This document shows, one piece after another, positions 43,440 to 52,543 of a stretch of 63,677 nt of DNA. The notes under the pieces were generated by a model, which saw nothing but the letters and a program-made list of their open reading frames with translations, did not search any database and was not told the DNA's origin. The stretch spans positions 1 through 63,677 of the forward strand of contig NZ_AIDW01000025.1 of NCBI RefSeq assembly GCF_000251145.1, read 5' to 3'. Source of the stretch: Sphingomonas sp. PAMC 26621 (GTDB lineage Bacteria; Pseudomonadota; Alphaproteobacteria; Sphingomonadales; Sphingomonadaceae). Position 1 is the first letter of the stretch. Each line of letters starts with the position of its first letter. The position numbers and the translations under genes are program-made.

Positions 43440-46235
43440 ATGACCGAGATCCTGGTGGTTCAGGCCAAACAGACAGCGCTGCGAAGTTTCCTGCTGGCCA
43501 GCGCAGCAGCGGTGATCGTCGGCACCACGCCGCATGCCGCTTTTGCGCAAGCGGCTGCCGAGACGCCGGACGACACGTCTGGCGACATCGTGGTCACCGG
43601 CTATCAGCGCTCGCTGCGCGACGCGCGCGCGATCAAGAAGAATTCAGTGATCCAGAAGGATGCGATCGTCGCCGAGGACATGGCGAAGTTCCCCGAGCTC
43701 AACCTCGCGGAATCGCTGCAGCGTCTGCCGGGCGTGCAGATCACGCGCGAAGCGGGCGAAGGCCGGCGGATCTCGCTGCGCGGGCTCGGGTCCGATTTCG
43801 CGCGGGTCCAGCTCAACGGCATGGAAGTCCTTGGCAACGTCGATTCCGCGCAGGACAGTCGCGGCCAGCGCTCGCGCGATCGCTCGTTCGATTTCAACAT
43901 CTTCGCCTCCGAGCTGTTCCAGCGCGTCGAGGTCGAGAAGACCTACGAAGCCGCACAGACCGAGGGCGGCATGGGCGGCACGGTCGGCCTGTTCACCCCC
44001 AAGCCGCTCGAATCGGGCGTCGGCACCAAGGGCGCGATCACCGGCAAGATCGGCACCAACCAATATACCAAGGATGCGCAGCCGCGCGTCGCCGGGCTGT
44101 TCAGCCAGAATTGGGGCAACACCTTCGGCATCGCGCTCTCGGCCGCCTATTCGAAGCGCCGCACGACCGAGCAGGGCCGCGATACCTATAATTACAACAA
44201 GCCGAGCGCGTCGGACCTGCAGGACATGGTCGCGGGTGGCCTCGACATCTCGCACCTGACCGCGGCGCAGCGGACCAAGTTCCTGTCGGGCGACCTTTAT
44301 TTCGCGGATGGCAACCGCGTTTCCTCGTTCGACGCGAGTCAGGAGCGGCTCGGGCTTACCGCAACGGTGCAGTGGCGTCCGGCGCCCAACCTGTTGCTGA
44401 CGCTCGACGGCCTGCGCGGCCAGCTGACCACGCATCGCGACGAATATCACCTCGCGACCCGGCCGATCAACGGCACCGGCTCGGTCGCGTTCGACGGCGC
44501 GGCGGGCAAGCCCTATCCCGCCGCTTTCCAGACCGCATCGGTGCTCAACAGCCTGGCCTGGGACGCCAACAACTATGTCACCGCGACCGACACGACCGGT
44601 GCGACCTTCGGCAGCGAGCATCGCCGCCAGCTCAACAAGACGCGTTTCAGCCAGGCGGCGCTGACGTTCAAATGGGATGCGTCCGACCGCTTCACGGTCG
44701 ACGGCCATGTCGGCTACGAAAAGTCGACCTATGACACGCCCTATGACGACAAGCTCTACTTGCGCGGCAAGGGCAATCTGGTCGCCGACTACGGCACCGA
44801 CGGGCGTTCGGCGTCCTTCACCTATCCGAATTTCGATCCGACCAATGCCGCTGCCTATGCGATGGACAATTTCTACTATCGTGCGTTCAACAACAGTTCG
44901 GAACTGCGCGAGGGCGTGATCAACCTGCGCTACAAGCTGAACGACGCCTTCACGCTGCGCGCCGGTGGCGCCTATCACCGCTTCAAACAGGACGGTGCCA
45001 ATTACTTCTACGACGGCAACGTCAACGGCACGACGGACATCACGCGCGGCACGTCTGTTGCGGGAATCACCAGCGTCTACAACAACAGCTTCGGCTCCTG
45101 GGTCGTCGGCGATTTCGACAAGGCGTTCACCAAGTACAAGGAATATCACCGCCTCGGGCCGAAGGCGGATGGCACGGGCAGCGCGCTCCAGGATATCGAG
45201 CAGGTCGTCACGACCTCGGAGGAAACCGAGTCCGGCTATGCACAGCTCGACTGGCATGGCGACCTGTTCGGGATGACCGCGCGCGGCAATGTCGGCGTGC
45301 GCGGCTATCATACCGATACGCAGAGCATCGGCTGGATCCAGGGCGACAATTACGCCTATCTCGGCACGGCGGACGTGAAGGGGCATTATAGCGGCGTCCT
45401 CCCCGCGATGAACGCGGTGCTCGAGCTGACCCCGCAGGTCCTGCTCCGCTTCGCCGCGGCGCAGAACCTCAACCGCCCGGGCCTCGGCTCGATGGCGGCG
45501 CAGGGCTCGGCGTCGCAGGACGACGTCAACGGCAAGATCACCGCATCGCGCGGCAACCCCAATTTGAAGCCGTACAAGGACAATACGCTCGACCTCGCGG
45601 TCGAATATTATTTCGGCAAGGCGGGGCTGCTGTCGGCGTCGGTGTACAAGAAGTGGATCACCAACTTCATCGGGTCGCAGCAGTCCGACAACATCACCTT
45701 CGCCGATGCCGGGGTACCGACCAGCGTGCTGACCGGCGCGACGCCGAGCACGATCATCGCCAACTTCTCGATGCCGATCAACGTCGCGGGGACCAACACC
45801 GTGACCGGCGCGGAAATCGCGGCGCAGAGCCAGTTCTCGTTCCTGCCCGCGCCGTTCGATCATCTGGGTGCCGTGGCGAACTTCTCCTATGTCGACGCGG
45901 ACGAGAAGATCACCGGCATCTCGAAGACGAGCTACAACGCGACGCTGTATTTCGAGAACAAGCTGTGGGGCGTGCGCGGGTCGCTCAATCAACGCAGCCG
46001 CTATTACACCTCGCGCAGCGCCACGGTGATGAGCTCGGGCACGCAAGGGTTCGAGGCCACCACCTATGTCGATGCCGCGGCGTATCTCAACGTCAACTCG
46101 GCGCTGCAGCTCACCTTCAACGCGGTCAACCTGACCAACCAGAAGGACACGCAGTTCTGGGGCCAGAACCGCTATCTGTACAATCAGACGCAGAGCGGGG
46201 CGACCTACATGCTCGGGTTCGGCTTCAAATTCTAA
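43440..46235 (+). CDS. TonB-dependent receptor (Caulobacter/Xanthomonas type)
   Basis: 931 residues. Signal peptide ends near PHAAFAQA, followed by a TonB box-like DIVVTGYQRSL, plug domain (LAESLQRLPGVQITREAG, ISLRGLGSDFARVQLNG, AAQTEGGMGGTVGLFTP) and a 22-strand barrel ending in Phe (YMLGFGFKF). The length and plug style match TIGR01782. It takes up a substrate across the outer membrane using TonB energy. The PHO box and GntR-type operator directly upstream, and phospholipase/phosphonate genes on both sides, suggest a phosphorus compound such as a phosphodiester or phosphonate. Confidence 0.93.
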   Translation: MTEILVVQAKQTALRSFLLASAAAVIVGTTPHAAFAQAAAETPDDTSGDIVVTGYQRSLRDARAIKKNSVIQKDAIVAEDMAKFPELNLAESLQRLPGVQITREAGEGRRISLRGLGSDFARVQLNGMEVLGNVDSAQDSRGQRSRDRSFDFNIFASELFQRVEVEKTYEAAQTEGGMGGTVGLFTPKPLESGVGTKGAITGKIGTNQYTKDAQPRVAGLFSQNWGNTFGIALSAAYSKRRTTEQGRDTYNYNKPSASDLQDMVAGGLDISHLTAAQRTKFLSGDLYFADGNRVSSFDASQERLGLTATVQWRPAPNLLLTLDGLRGQLTTHRDEYHLATRPINGTGSVAFDGAAGKPYPAAFQTASVLNSLAWDANNYVTATDTTGATFGSEHRRQLNKTRFSQAALTFKWDASDRFTVDGHVGYEKSTYDTPYDDKLYLRGKGNLVADYGTDGRSASFTYPNFDPTNAAAYAMDNFYYRAFNNSSELREGVINLRYKLNDAFTLRAGGAYHRFKQDGANYFYDGNVNGTTDITRGTSVAGITSVYNNSFGSWVVGDFDKAFTKYKEYHRLGPKADGTGSALQDIEQVVTTSEETESGYAQLDWHGDLFGMTARGNVGVRGYHTDTQSIGWIQGDNYAYLGTADVKGHYSGVLPAMNAVLELTPQVLLRFAAAQNLNRPGLGSMAAQGSASQDDVNGKITASRGNPNLKPYKDNTLDLAVEYYFGKAGLLSASVYKKWITNFIGSQQSDNITFADAGVPTSVLTGATPSTIIANFSMPINVAGTNTVTGAEIAAQSQFSFLPAPFDHLGAVANFSYVDADEKITGISKTSYNATLYFENKLWGVRGSLNQRSRYYTSRSATVMSSGTQGFEATTYVDAAAYLNVNSALQLTFNAVNLTNQKDTQFWGQNRYLYNQTQSGATYMLGFGFKF

Positions 46236-46257
46236 CGATGCCGCCTTCCTGCCTCGA

Positions 46258-46288
46258 GCGCCCTCTCCTCGGAGAGGGCGCCTTTTTC
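46258..46288 (+). terminator. Rho-independent terminator after the receptor gene
   Basis: GCGCCCTCTC and GAGAGGGCGC pair perfectly (10 bp) around a CTCG loop, followed by CTTTTTC. It lies 22 bp after the receptor stop and just before the sulfotransferase start, so it attenuates rather than wholly isolates the downstream genes. Confidence 0.85.
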
Positions 46289-46302
46289 GTGTGTGCGCCG
46301 CA

Positions 46303-46941
46303 ATGATCGTCTCGCACCGCCACCGCTTCATCTTCGCCGCCGTGCCCAAGACCGGCACGCACGCGGTGCGACAGGCGCTGCGCGAGCAGATGGGGGAGGA
46401 CGACCTCGAACAGGTCGGGCTGTTCGTCAACAAGCGCTTCCCCTGGCCCGAGCTCGCGGCGATCCAGCACGGCCATTTCGCGCTGCGCGAACTGCGCCCC
46501 TATCTCGGCGACACGCTTTTCGCCGACTATTTAAAATTTGCGTTCGTCCGCAATCCGTTCGACCGTTTCGTGTCCTATTGCGCGTTCATGCTGCGCGGCG
46601 GCGATGCGTTCGAACGGCAGCCGCGGGAGACGATGCACCACTTCCTGTTCCGCGCCCCGCCCGAGCAGCACATCCTGTTCCAGCCGCAATCCGCGCTTTT
46701 GCTCGACGCCGACGGCACCACGCTGCTGACCGACGCCGTCGGCCGCGTCGAGGACATGCAGGCATCCTACGATGCGCTCTGCGCGCGGATCGGCATCCCG
46801 TCCCGCGCGCTGGAACGCGTCAACGCCACCCGCCACGCCGACTATCGCCGCTATTACGACCAGCCGCTGATCGACGGCGTCACCGCGCGCTATGCCCAGG
46901 ATCTGGCGCTGTTCGGCTACTCCTTCGAGGGGGCGCAATGA
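46303..46941 (+). CDS. Sulfotransferase-family protein
   Basis: 212 residues from ATG 46303. It has the PAPS-binding 5' loop AAVPKTGTHAVRQAL and the 3'-phosphate motif FAFVRNPFDRFVSYC, as in Sulfotransfer_2 proteins. No signal peptide, so it acts in the cytoplasm. It is coupled by ATGA overlap to an aspartyl-hydroxylase-like gene and begins a four-gene satellite operon behind the TonB receptor, an arrangement repeated in sphingomonads. The acceptor is unknown. Confidence 0.82.
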   Translation: MIVSHRHRFIFAAVPKTGTHAVRQALREQMGEDDLEQVGLFVNKRFPWPELAAIQHGHFALRELRPYLGDTLFADYLKFAFVRNPFDRFVSYCAFMLRGGDAFERQPRETMHHFLFRAPPEQHILFQPQSALLLDADGTTLLTDAVGRVEDMQASYDALCARIGIPSRALERVNATRHADYRRYYDQPLIDGVTARYAQDLALFGYSFEGAQ

Positions 46942-47558
46942 CCGACCCGTTCTCCGGCAATCCCCGCAAGACAACCAGCGTTCGCCCACTCGGCCAGGTC
47001 GACATCGCGGCGTTGCGCGCGGCGGTGCTCGCGATTCCGGAAGCGGTGTGGGACCGCGAGAATGCCGCCAAGCCCAACCGCTTCGCCGCGCTCGACGCGA
47101 CCCGCCACATCGTCTTCCGCTTCATCGACGACCCGCGCGACTGGCGTGGCTCGCACGATCGCGCACCCTGGCCGTACTGGCGCACGCGACTCGCGCCGGT
47201 GCTGGAGCAGGCGGTGCGCGACTATGGTTATGCACGCGGGGTGTTCCCGCGCGTGATGCTGGCGCGGATGCCGTCGGGCGGCGTGATCCACCCGCATACC
47301 GACGCCAATCCCGCAGCGAAATGGCCGCACAAGATCCACGTGCCACTGCTGACCAACGATCAGGTGATCTGCCATTTCGGCGGCGCGGACCATCGCTTTG
47401 CCGAGGGCGAAGCGGTCGAGGTCGACAATCTCGGCCCGCACTGGGTCCAGAACCGTGGCGCTGCCCCGCGCATCCACCTGATCTTCGAATATTACGACCC
47501 CGACCAGCCGGAACCCGACTGGCTGACCCCGTTGCTGCGCGCGAGTGTCGCGCAATGA
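46938..47558 (+). CDS. Aspartyl/asparaginyl beta-hydroxylase-like 2-oxoglutarate oxygenase
   Basis: 206 residues. Cupin core with iron ligands H-x-D in HPHTDAN (about 118-120) and distal His in HWVQNRG, and the 2-oxoglutarate Arg in RIHLIFEYY. It should hydroxylate a peptide side chain or small molecule. Overlaps its neighbours on both sides (ATGA), so it is made together with the two sulfotransferase-like proteins. Confidence 0.85.
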   Translation: MTDPFSGNPRKTTSVRPLGQVDIAALRAAVLAIPEAVWDRENAAKPNRFAALDATRHIVFRFIDDPRDWRGSHDRAPWPYWRTRLAPVLEQAVRDYGYARGVFPRVMLARMPSGGVIHPHTDANPAAKWPHKIHVPLLTNDQVICHFGGADHRFAEGEAVEVDNLGPHWVQNRGAAPRIHLIFEYYDPDQPEPDWLTPLLRASVAQ

Positions 47559-49465
47559 CCGTGCAGGAAGATCGCGACGCACTGCTTAAGACGGCGGCAA
47601 CGCTCCGCGCGCAGGGTCGCATCCCCGACGCACTGGCCCTGCTCGACCGGCTCGAAGCCGCGCATCCGACCTTCAGCCGCCTGTATCAGGAGCGCGGCCA
47701 CTGCCACGTCCTGCTGCGCAACACGCCCGCAGCAATCCATGCGTTGCACGAGGCAGTCCGGCGCAACCCGACGCTGCCCGCAAGCTGGGACATGCTCGAG
47801 CAACTCCATCGCCTCGCGGGCAACGCCGAACAGGCCGAAGCCGCCGCGCGCAGCCTGGCCACGCTCAAGCAATTGCCCGTCGCGATCGTCGTCGCAAACA
47901 GCCTGTTCGCCGACGGCGATCTCGCGCAGGCCGAGCAGGTCCTGCGCGCGTATCTCCCGCAGAACCCGCAAAATGTCGGCGCGCTTCGGCTGCTCGCGCG
48001 GATCCGCACCGATCGCAGCGACCCGGCCGAGGCCGAACGGATCCTCCACGCGGTCCTCGATCACGCGCCCGACTATCACGACGCGCGGCTCGATTATGCC
48101 TTGGTCCTGTTGCAGCAACAGAAGCACGCACCCGCCCGCACCCAGGCGGAGCGCTTGCTCGCGCAAGATGCGAACCACCGCGCCTATCTCAAACCCTATG
48201 CCGCAGCCTGCGTCGGCCTCGGCGATTATGCCCCGGTGATCGACGTCTATGCGCGGTTGCTCGAAGACAAGACATTATCCGCCGCGGAAATCGCCGACCT
48301 GCGCCAGTGGCGCGCGACCGCACTCAAGATCGTCGGGCGGCAGCACGACGCGATCGCCGACTATCACGCCGCGCTCACCGCTTGCCCCGACTATGGCGTG
48401 GCGTGGTTCGGCCTCGCCAACCTCAAGACCTATCGCTTCAGCGATGCCGAAATCGACCGGATGCAGACCGCGCTGGCACGCCCCGGCCTCCAGCAGATGG
48501 ACCGCATCTACCTGAACTTCGCGCTGGGCAAGGCGCTGGAAGATCGCGAGGATTACGCCGCCTCGTGGCACGCCTATGCCCAAGGCAACGCACTCCGCCA
48601 CGCCACCGCGCGCTACCGCCCAGAGGCCGCCGAGGCATGCGTCCAACGGCTGCAACACACCTTCACCCCCCAGTTCTTCGCCGAGCGCGCCGGCTGGGGC
48701 GTCGACGACCCCGCCCCGATCTTCATCGTCGGGCTGCCACGCTCGGGATCGACGCTGATCGAGCAGATCCTCGCCTCGCACCCCGGCGTCGAGGGAACAC
48801 AGGAACTGACCGAAATCGGCCGCTACGCCGCCGAACTGTGCGGCAGCGACCCCACCTGCGGCCTGCCGCTCCACCCCGAGGCGCTGCACCGCCTGACCGC
48901 CACGGCGACGCGCGCGCTAGGAGACCGGTTCCTGACCGAGACGCGCCCCTATCGCACGCTCGACCGGCCATTGTTCATCGACAAGATGCCCAACAATGTC
49001 TGGCATATCGGCCTGATCCACCTGATCCTGCCGCGCGCGACGATCATCGACGTGCGGCGCGACCCGATGGCATGCTGCTTCAGCAATCTCAAACAGCTGT
49101 TCGGCACGACTAACCAGGAATTCAGCTACGCCACCGACGACATTGCGCGCCACTACCGCTGCTATCTGGAGCTGATGCGCCACTGGGACGAGGTGCTGCC
49201 GGGCCGCGTGCTGCGCGTGCAGCAGGAGGACGTCGTGACCGATCTAGACGCCAGCGCGCGGCGGTTGCTCGCGCATTGTGGCCTCCCGTTCGACCCCGCC
49301 TGCCTGTCCTTCCACGAAACCCGACGCAGCGTCCGCACCCCGAGCTCGGAGCAGGTCCGCCAGCCGATCGATCGGACAAGCCTGACCCAGTGGCGCCACT
49401 ACGAACCCTGGCTCGCCCCGCTGCGCACCGCGCTTGGCGACGCGCTGACGACCTACCGGAGCTGA
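47555..49465 (+). CDS. TPR-repeat sulfotransferase
   Basis: 636 residues. The first 370 are tetratricopeptide repeats (for example GRIPDALALLDRLEAAHPT). The C-terminal 260 form a sulfotransferase domain with IFIVGLPRSGSTLIEQIL (PAPS loop near 388) and DVRRDPMACCFSN. The TPR part probably presents a protein or peptide acceptor, like the tyrosylprotein sulfotransferase type. It sits between two aspartyl-hydroxylase-like genes. Confidence 0.88.
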   Translation: MTVQEDRDALLKTAATLRAQGRIPDALALLDRLEAAHPTFSRLYQERGHCHVLLRNTPAAIHALHEAVRRNPTLPASWDMLEQLHRLAGNAEQAEAAARSLATLKQLPVAIVVANSLFADGDLAQAEQVLRAYLPQNPQNVGALRLLARIRTDRSDPAEAERILHAVLDHAPDYHDARLDYALVLLQQQKHAPARTQAERLLAQDANHRAYLKPYAAACVGLGDYAPVIDVYARLLEDKTLSAAEIADLRQWRATALKIVGRQHDAIADYHAALTACPDYGVAWFGLANLKTYRFSDAEIDRMQTALARPGLQQMDRIYLNFALGKALEDREDYAASWHAYAQGNALRHATARYRPEAAEACVQRLQHTFTPQFFAERAGWGVDDPAPIFIVGLPRSGSTLIEQILASHPGVEGTQELTEIGRYAAELCGSDPTCGLPLHPEALHRLTATATRALGDRFLTETRPYRTLDRPLFIDKMPNNVWHIGLIHLILPRATIIDVRRDPMACCFSNLKQLFGTTNQEFSYATDDIARHYRCYLELMRHWDEVLPGRVLRVQQEDVVTDLDASARRLLAHCGLPFDPACLSFHETRRSVRTPSSEQVRQPIDRTSLTQWRHYEPWLAPLRTALGDALTTYRS

Positions 49466-49469
49466 TCGC

Positions 49470-50426
49470 ATGCGGCTGTCGCAACCCTTCTTCCAGCTTC
49501 CCGTGCTGTTCGACGTCGACCGCCTGCAGGCCGAGGTCGCCGCCCTGCCCGACGCAGCGTGGGCGCCGCATCCCGACGGGATCGCGGGGAACAGCGCCGC
49601 GCGGCTGATCACGGTCGACGGCGGCGAAAACGATTCGCATCAGGGGCAGATGCTGCCGACGCGCTGGCTAGACGCCATGCCATATGGGAGACAGGTGCTG
49701 GCAGGCTTCGGCGTGGTGTGGAGCCGGGCGCGGCTGATGCGCCTCGCACCGGGGGCGAGCGTCCCAGAACATGCCGACATCAACCACCATTGGCATACGC
49801 GCGTCCGCGTCCACGTGCCGGTCTTCACCCAGCCCGAGGTGGCGTTTCACTGCGATGGGGAAACGAAGCACATGGCCGCGGGCGAGGCGTGGATCTTCGA
49901 CAACTGGCGCCGCCACCGGGTCGAGAACCGGAGCAGTGCGGCGCGCGTCCATCTCGTCGCCGATACCACCGGCACCGCCGCCTTCTGGCAGTTCGCCTGC
50001 GGCCAGACGCCCCCGCGCGCGGCGTGGCGGACGGTCGCGTGGAACCCCGACGCCACGCCAACGCTGCTGACCGAGGGCGACCAGCGCTTCGCGGTGATGC
50101 CCGCCGCCGAAGTGCAATTGCTGGTCGACGACCTCCGCGCAGACCTCGCGGTCGAGCGCGCTACCCCCGATGCCCTCGCGCGTGCCGAACGGTTCGACCG
50201 ACTGCTCGAGCATTTCGTGCTCGACTGGCGTCAGCTCTGCGCGCTGCACGGGGTGAGCGGACGCGACCGCGACGCGTTCCTGCGCCTCGCTGGCGCGGTG
50301 CGCGCGGGCGCGACGCCGCTCGCCGAGGGGCTCGTTATGCGGACCAACGGCGCGAGTGCGCTGCTGGTGCTCGAAAAACGCGTGCTGCAGCATCTGGTGG
50401 CGGCCCCGCCCCTGCCCCTGCCCTAG
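49470..50426 (+). CDS. Second aspartyl beta-hydroxylase-like oxygenase
   Basis: 318 residues. H-x-D in VPEHADINHHWH, distal His in RRHRVENRS and Arg in ARVHLVADT mark the 2-oxoglutarate/iron site of the Asp_Arg_Hydrox family. It is longer than the first copy because of a C-terminal helical extension (about 190-318). It starts four bases after the TPR-sulfotransferase stop. The following 231 bp (50427-50657) hold no convincing gene; a 60-codon minus-strand frame there has no recognisable features. Confidence 0.82.
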   Translation: MRLSQPFFQLPVLFDVDRLQAEVAALPDAAWAPHPDGIAGNSAARLITVDGGENDSHQGQMLPTRWLDAMPYGRQVLAGFGVVWSRARLMRLAPGASVPEHADINHHWHTRVRVHVPVFTQPEVAFHCDGETKHMAAGEAWIFDNWRRHRVENRSSAARVHLVADTTGTAAFWQFACGQTPPRAAWRTVAWNPDATPTLLTEGDQRFAVMPAAEVQLLVDDLRADLAVERATPDALARAERFDRLLEHFVLDWRQLCALHGVSGRDRDAFLRLAGAVRAGATPLAEGLVMRTNGASALLVLEKRVLQHLVAAPPLPLP

Positions 50427-50657
50427 CGGTGGCGGCGCAGGAGGATGAGAGCGATAGTGGCAAGAAACTGCCGTCGCGGAGATGACGGTTGAGAGTGGTC
50501 GAGACCCATCAACTGTCGGCCCCGACGCATCAGGCGGAACGGCGAAAAGTGGTGGTTAGGCGACCGTCCGCGATTGGTAAGCCATTTAGAATAGCTGCCA
50601 TCCACGCGGCATTACAAAAACAGGCGGGGGTTCCCGTACATCACGCATAGCTATTGA

Positions 50658-51140
50658 TCATGGGGACTGTTCGGCGATCTTGAAGGTCGGTTCGTAGGTA
50701 ACGGGGAAGTTAACCGAGCGGGCGATGAAGCAGACTTCTCCGATCTCGTGATGAATTGCCTCGGCCCGGGTCAGGTCAGCCCCCTTCCCGACGACGATGT
50801 GGGGGCGCAGGATGGCGCGTATGAACCGGCCTGCACCGTCAGGCGTGCTCTCCCCGACACCTATCGGGGCGTCGCGATATGCCAGCACGACGATGCCAGC
50901 CTGACTGGCTAGATGAAGATACCAGAGCATATGGCAGGCTGCGAGCGACGAGACGAACAGGTCTTCGGGATTCGGCAGTTTAGGATCACCGCCAAGCCGG
51001 GGGTCGTTCGAACAGTGGGTGATCGGCTTGTCCGGGGACACGATATCCCAGGTCCTGTCATAGCCCCGATAGGCCTTTGTGCCTTCCCCTCGGTTCCCGG
51101 TCCATTCGATACAACTCATGAAATCATGCTGCTCGGCCAT
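50658..51140 (-). CDS. OsmC-family peroxiredoxin-like protein
   Basis: 160 residues. Two redox cysteines are at the expected places: SSLAACHMLWYLHLAS and GEVCFIARSVNFPV. The family reduces organic hydroperoxides in the cytoplasm. It lies 24 bp downstream of a DUF1272 gene on the same strand, divergent from an FCD-type GntR regulator, which may control both. Confidence 0.88.
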   Translation of the reverse strand: MAEQHDFMSCIEWTGNRGEGTKAYRGYDRTWDIVSPDKPITHCSNDPRLGGDPKLPNPEDLFVSSLAACHMLWYLHLASQAGIVVLAYRDAPIGVGESTPDGAGRFIRAILRPHIVVGKGADLTRAEAIHHEIGEVCFIARSVNFPVTYEPTFKIAEQSP

Positions 51141-51164
51141 TTGGTAAGCTCTCCCGCCAAGGGT

Positions 51165-51479
51165 TCAACGTCGATCAGGTGCGACGCCTCGTAACCGCTG
51201 CGTGAGTTCTGCGATCTGTTCGTCCGTCCAGGCGTTCCTACGACGCTCGCGGCTCGCGGGGTGAAAGCGCAGGCCGAGATTCAAATCTTTGCGCCAAGTC
51301 TGCTGGGGTCTGATCGGACGTGGCATGAAGTTGCCGCCGCAAGTTGGGCATACGTCTCCAAAAACATCTTCGACGCATCTGGCGCAGTAGGTGCATTCGT
51401 AAGTGCAGATGCGCGCGGCAGGAGAGTCTGGCGGAAGATCCGCATCGCACAGCTCGCAATTGGGTCGGAGTTCCAGCAT
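51165..51479 (-). CDS. DUF1272 zinc-ribbon-like small protein
   Basis: 104 residues beginning MLELRPNCELCDADLPPDS, with eight cysteines in CxxC pairs (CELC, CTYC-x2-C, CPTC), as in DUF1272. Probably binds zinc. The tail (about 60-104) is an Arg-rich extension. First gene of a pair with OsmC; function unknown. Confidence 0.85.
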   Translation of the reverse strand: MLELRPNCELCDADLPPDSPAARICTYECTYCARCVEDVFGDVCPTCGGNFMPRPIRPQQTWRKDLNLGLRFHPASRERRRNAWTDEQIAELTQRLRGVAPDRR

Positions 51480-51522
51480 TTATATCATCTCCGCACCGTC
51501 ACGAGGCACTGATCCCCGTAGA

Positions 51523-51542
51523 ATTGGATACATGTATCCAAT
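51523..51542. promoter_or_regulatory. Perfect 20-bp palindrome, likely GntR (FCD) operator
   Basis: ATTGGATACATGTATCCAAT reads identically on both strands. It lies 33 bp before the GTG of the FCD-type GntR gene and 43 bp before the divergent DUF1272 gene. FadR/VanR-like GntR proteins bind such A/T-flanked palindromes, so it probably controls both directions. Confidence 0.7.
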
Positions 51543-51575
51543 AGCTATAATCGCTGTGAGTGCTAGAAGGAAATT

Positions 51576-52241
51576 GTGCTCAAGCCCCAGACCACTCCCA
51601 CACTGATCGCCGATGCGTTGCGTGACGACATTAGTCGTGGTGTGTTGCAGCCCGGCGCGGCGCTCCGGCAGGAGGCTCTGGCTGCGCGCTTCGCTGTGAG
51701 CCGCATTCCCATCCGTGACGCGCTGCAGAAGCTGGAGAGTGAGGGGATCGTGACGCTGGTGCCCAATCGTGGCGCCTATGTCGCCACACTAACCATCGTG
51801 GAAGTGCAGGAAATCTTTTACCTTCGCCAACTGGTCGAGGTGGACCTGATCGGTCAGGCCGTGCCGCTTTTGGATGCGACGGCTCTGAAGACGATACGCG
51901 AGAGCGCGAAGCTCGCTGAGCAGCTGTCTTCCAAGCCGGATTGGCTCATGGGGGACCGGGCATTTCATCAGGCGCTATATCTCCCGGCAAACCGGCCGCG
52001 CCAACTCGAACTCGCGATGTCCCTGCGCTCTGAAGTTGAACGGTATGAAGCGATCTATCGTAAGCTGCCTGAGAACCGACTTGATTGGACGCGTGAACAC
52101 GGCGGGTTGCTTGATGCCTGCGCGAGGGGTGACGTAACAGCGGCGCGCGCGCAGCTATCAGCGCACCTTGATCACGCGGCTGCATTTCTCATCGAACAGA
52201 TCGTCGAGCAGGATCCTCTACAATCTAGAGCCGGCGGCTAA
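51576..52241 (+). CDS. GntR-family regulator, FadR/FCD subfamily
   Basis: 221 residues, GTG start with AGAAGG five bases upstream. N-terminal winged HTH (LRQEALAARFAVSRIPIRDA, LESEGIVTLVPNRGAYVA) and an all-helical FCD domain (about 80-215) with the metal-type residues D and H in LMGDRAFHQALY and the late HGGLLDACARGD. The ligand is probably a small carboxylate. Base use is less GC-rich than its neighbours, so it may be a newer arrival. Confidence 0.9.
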   Translation: MLKPQTTPTLIADALRDDISRGVLQPGAALRQEALAARFAVSRIPIRDALQKLESEGIVTLVPNRGAYVATLTIVEVQEIFYLRQLVEVDLIGQAVPLLDATALKTIRESAKLAEQLSSKPDWLMGDRAFHQALYLPANRPRQLELAMSLRSEVERYEAIYRKLPENRLDWTREHGGLLDACARGDVTAARAQLSAHLDHAAAFLIEQIVEQDPLQSRAGG

Positions 52242-52303
52242 AAAACCGTCCCTTTCAGGGGGCGACTGGGGTCTGGATAGCGCGCCTGAACGAAGGGGGC
52301 GTT

Positions 52304-52456
52304 TCATGCAGCCGCCTTGTTCAGCTGTTTGACCGCGTTTGGGCAAAAGCTGCCGATCGTCCCGAGATCGGCACCGCGAGTGAAACGTTCGGTTTTCTGA
52401 CGTGCGGCAAGAGCCCGCACCGCGCCAGGTTTTACGTCAGGAACCCGATCACGAAA
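52304..52456 (-). pseudogene. Possible 3' remnant of an unidentified gene
   Basis: An open stretch of 50 codons without start codon ends ...ADLGTIGSFCPNAVKQLN and then KAAA. The composition looks like a genuine protein C-terminus, but the frame is closed upstream by a stop. It lies in the 302-bp gap between the two GntR genes, which otherwise shows nothing. I cannot name the parent gene. Confidence 0.3.
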
Positions 52457-52543
52457 TCAGCACAAGCTTCCCTGGCGCCCGCCGTCTTTCCGGCATTGCG
52501 CGCGAACGGATCATCCCCACGACCCGCTACCCTCAACCGCGCC

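Noticed and set aside
43644..46433. Minus-strand 929-codon frame
   Set aside because: Antisense to the TonB-dependent receptor; biased composition, no domain.
50423..50605. 60-codon minus-strand ORF
   Set aside because: No RBS, family or neighbour support; considered as an IS remnant but no inverted repeats or transposase motif were seen.
52242..52543. Insertion-sequence remnant between the two GntR genes
   Set aside because: No terminal inverted repeats or target duplication visible; only a weak C-terminal remnant could be listed.
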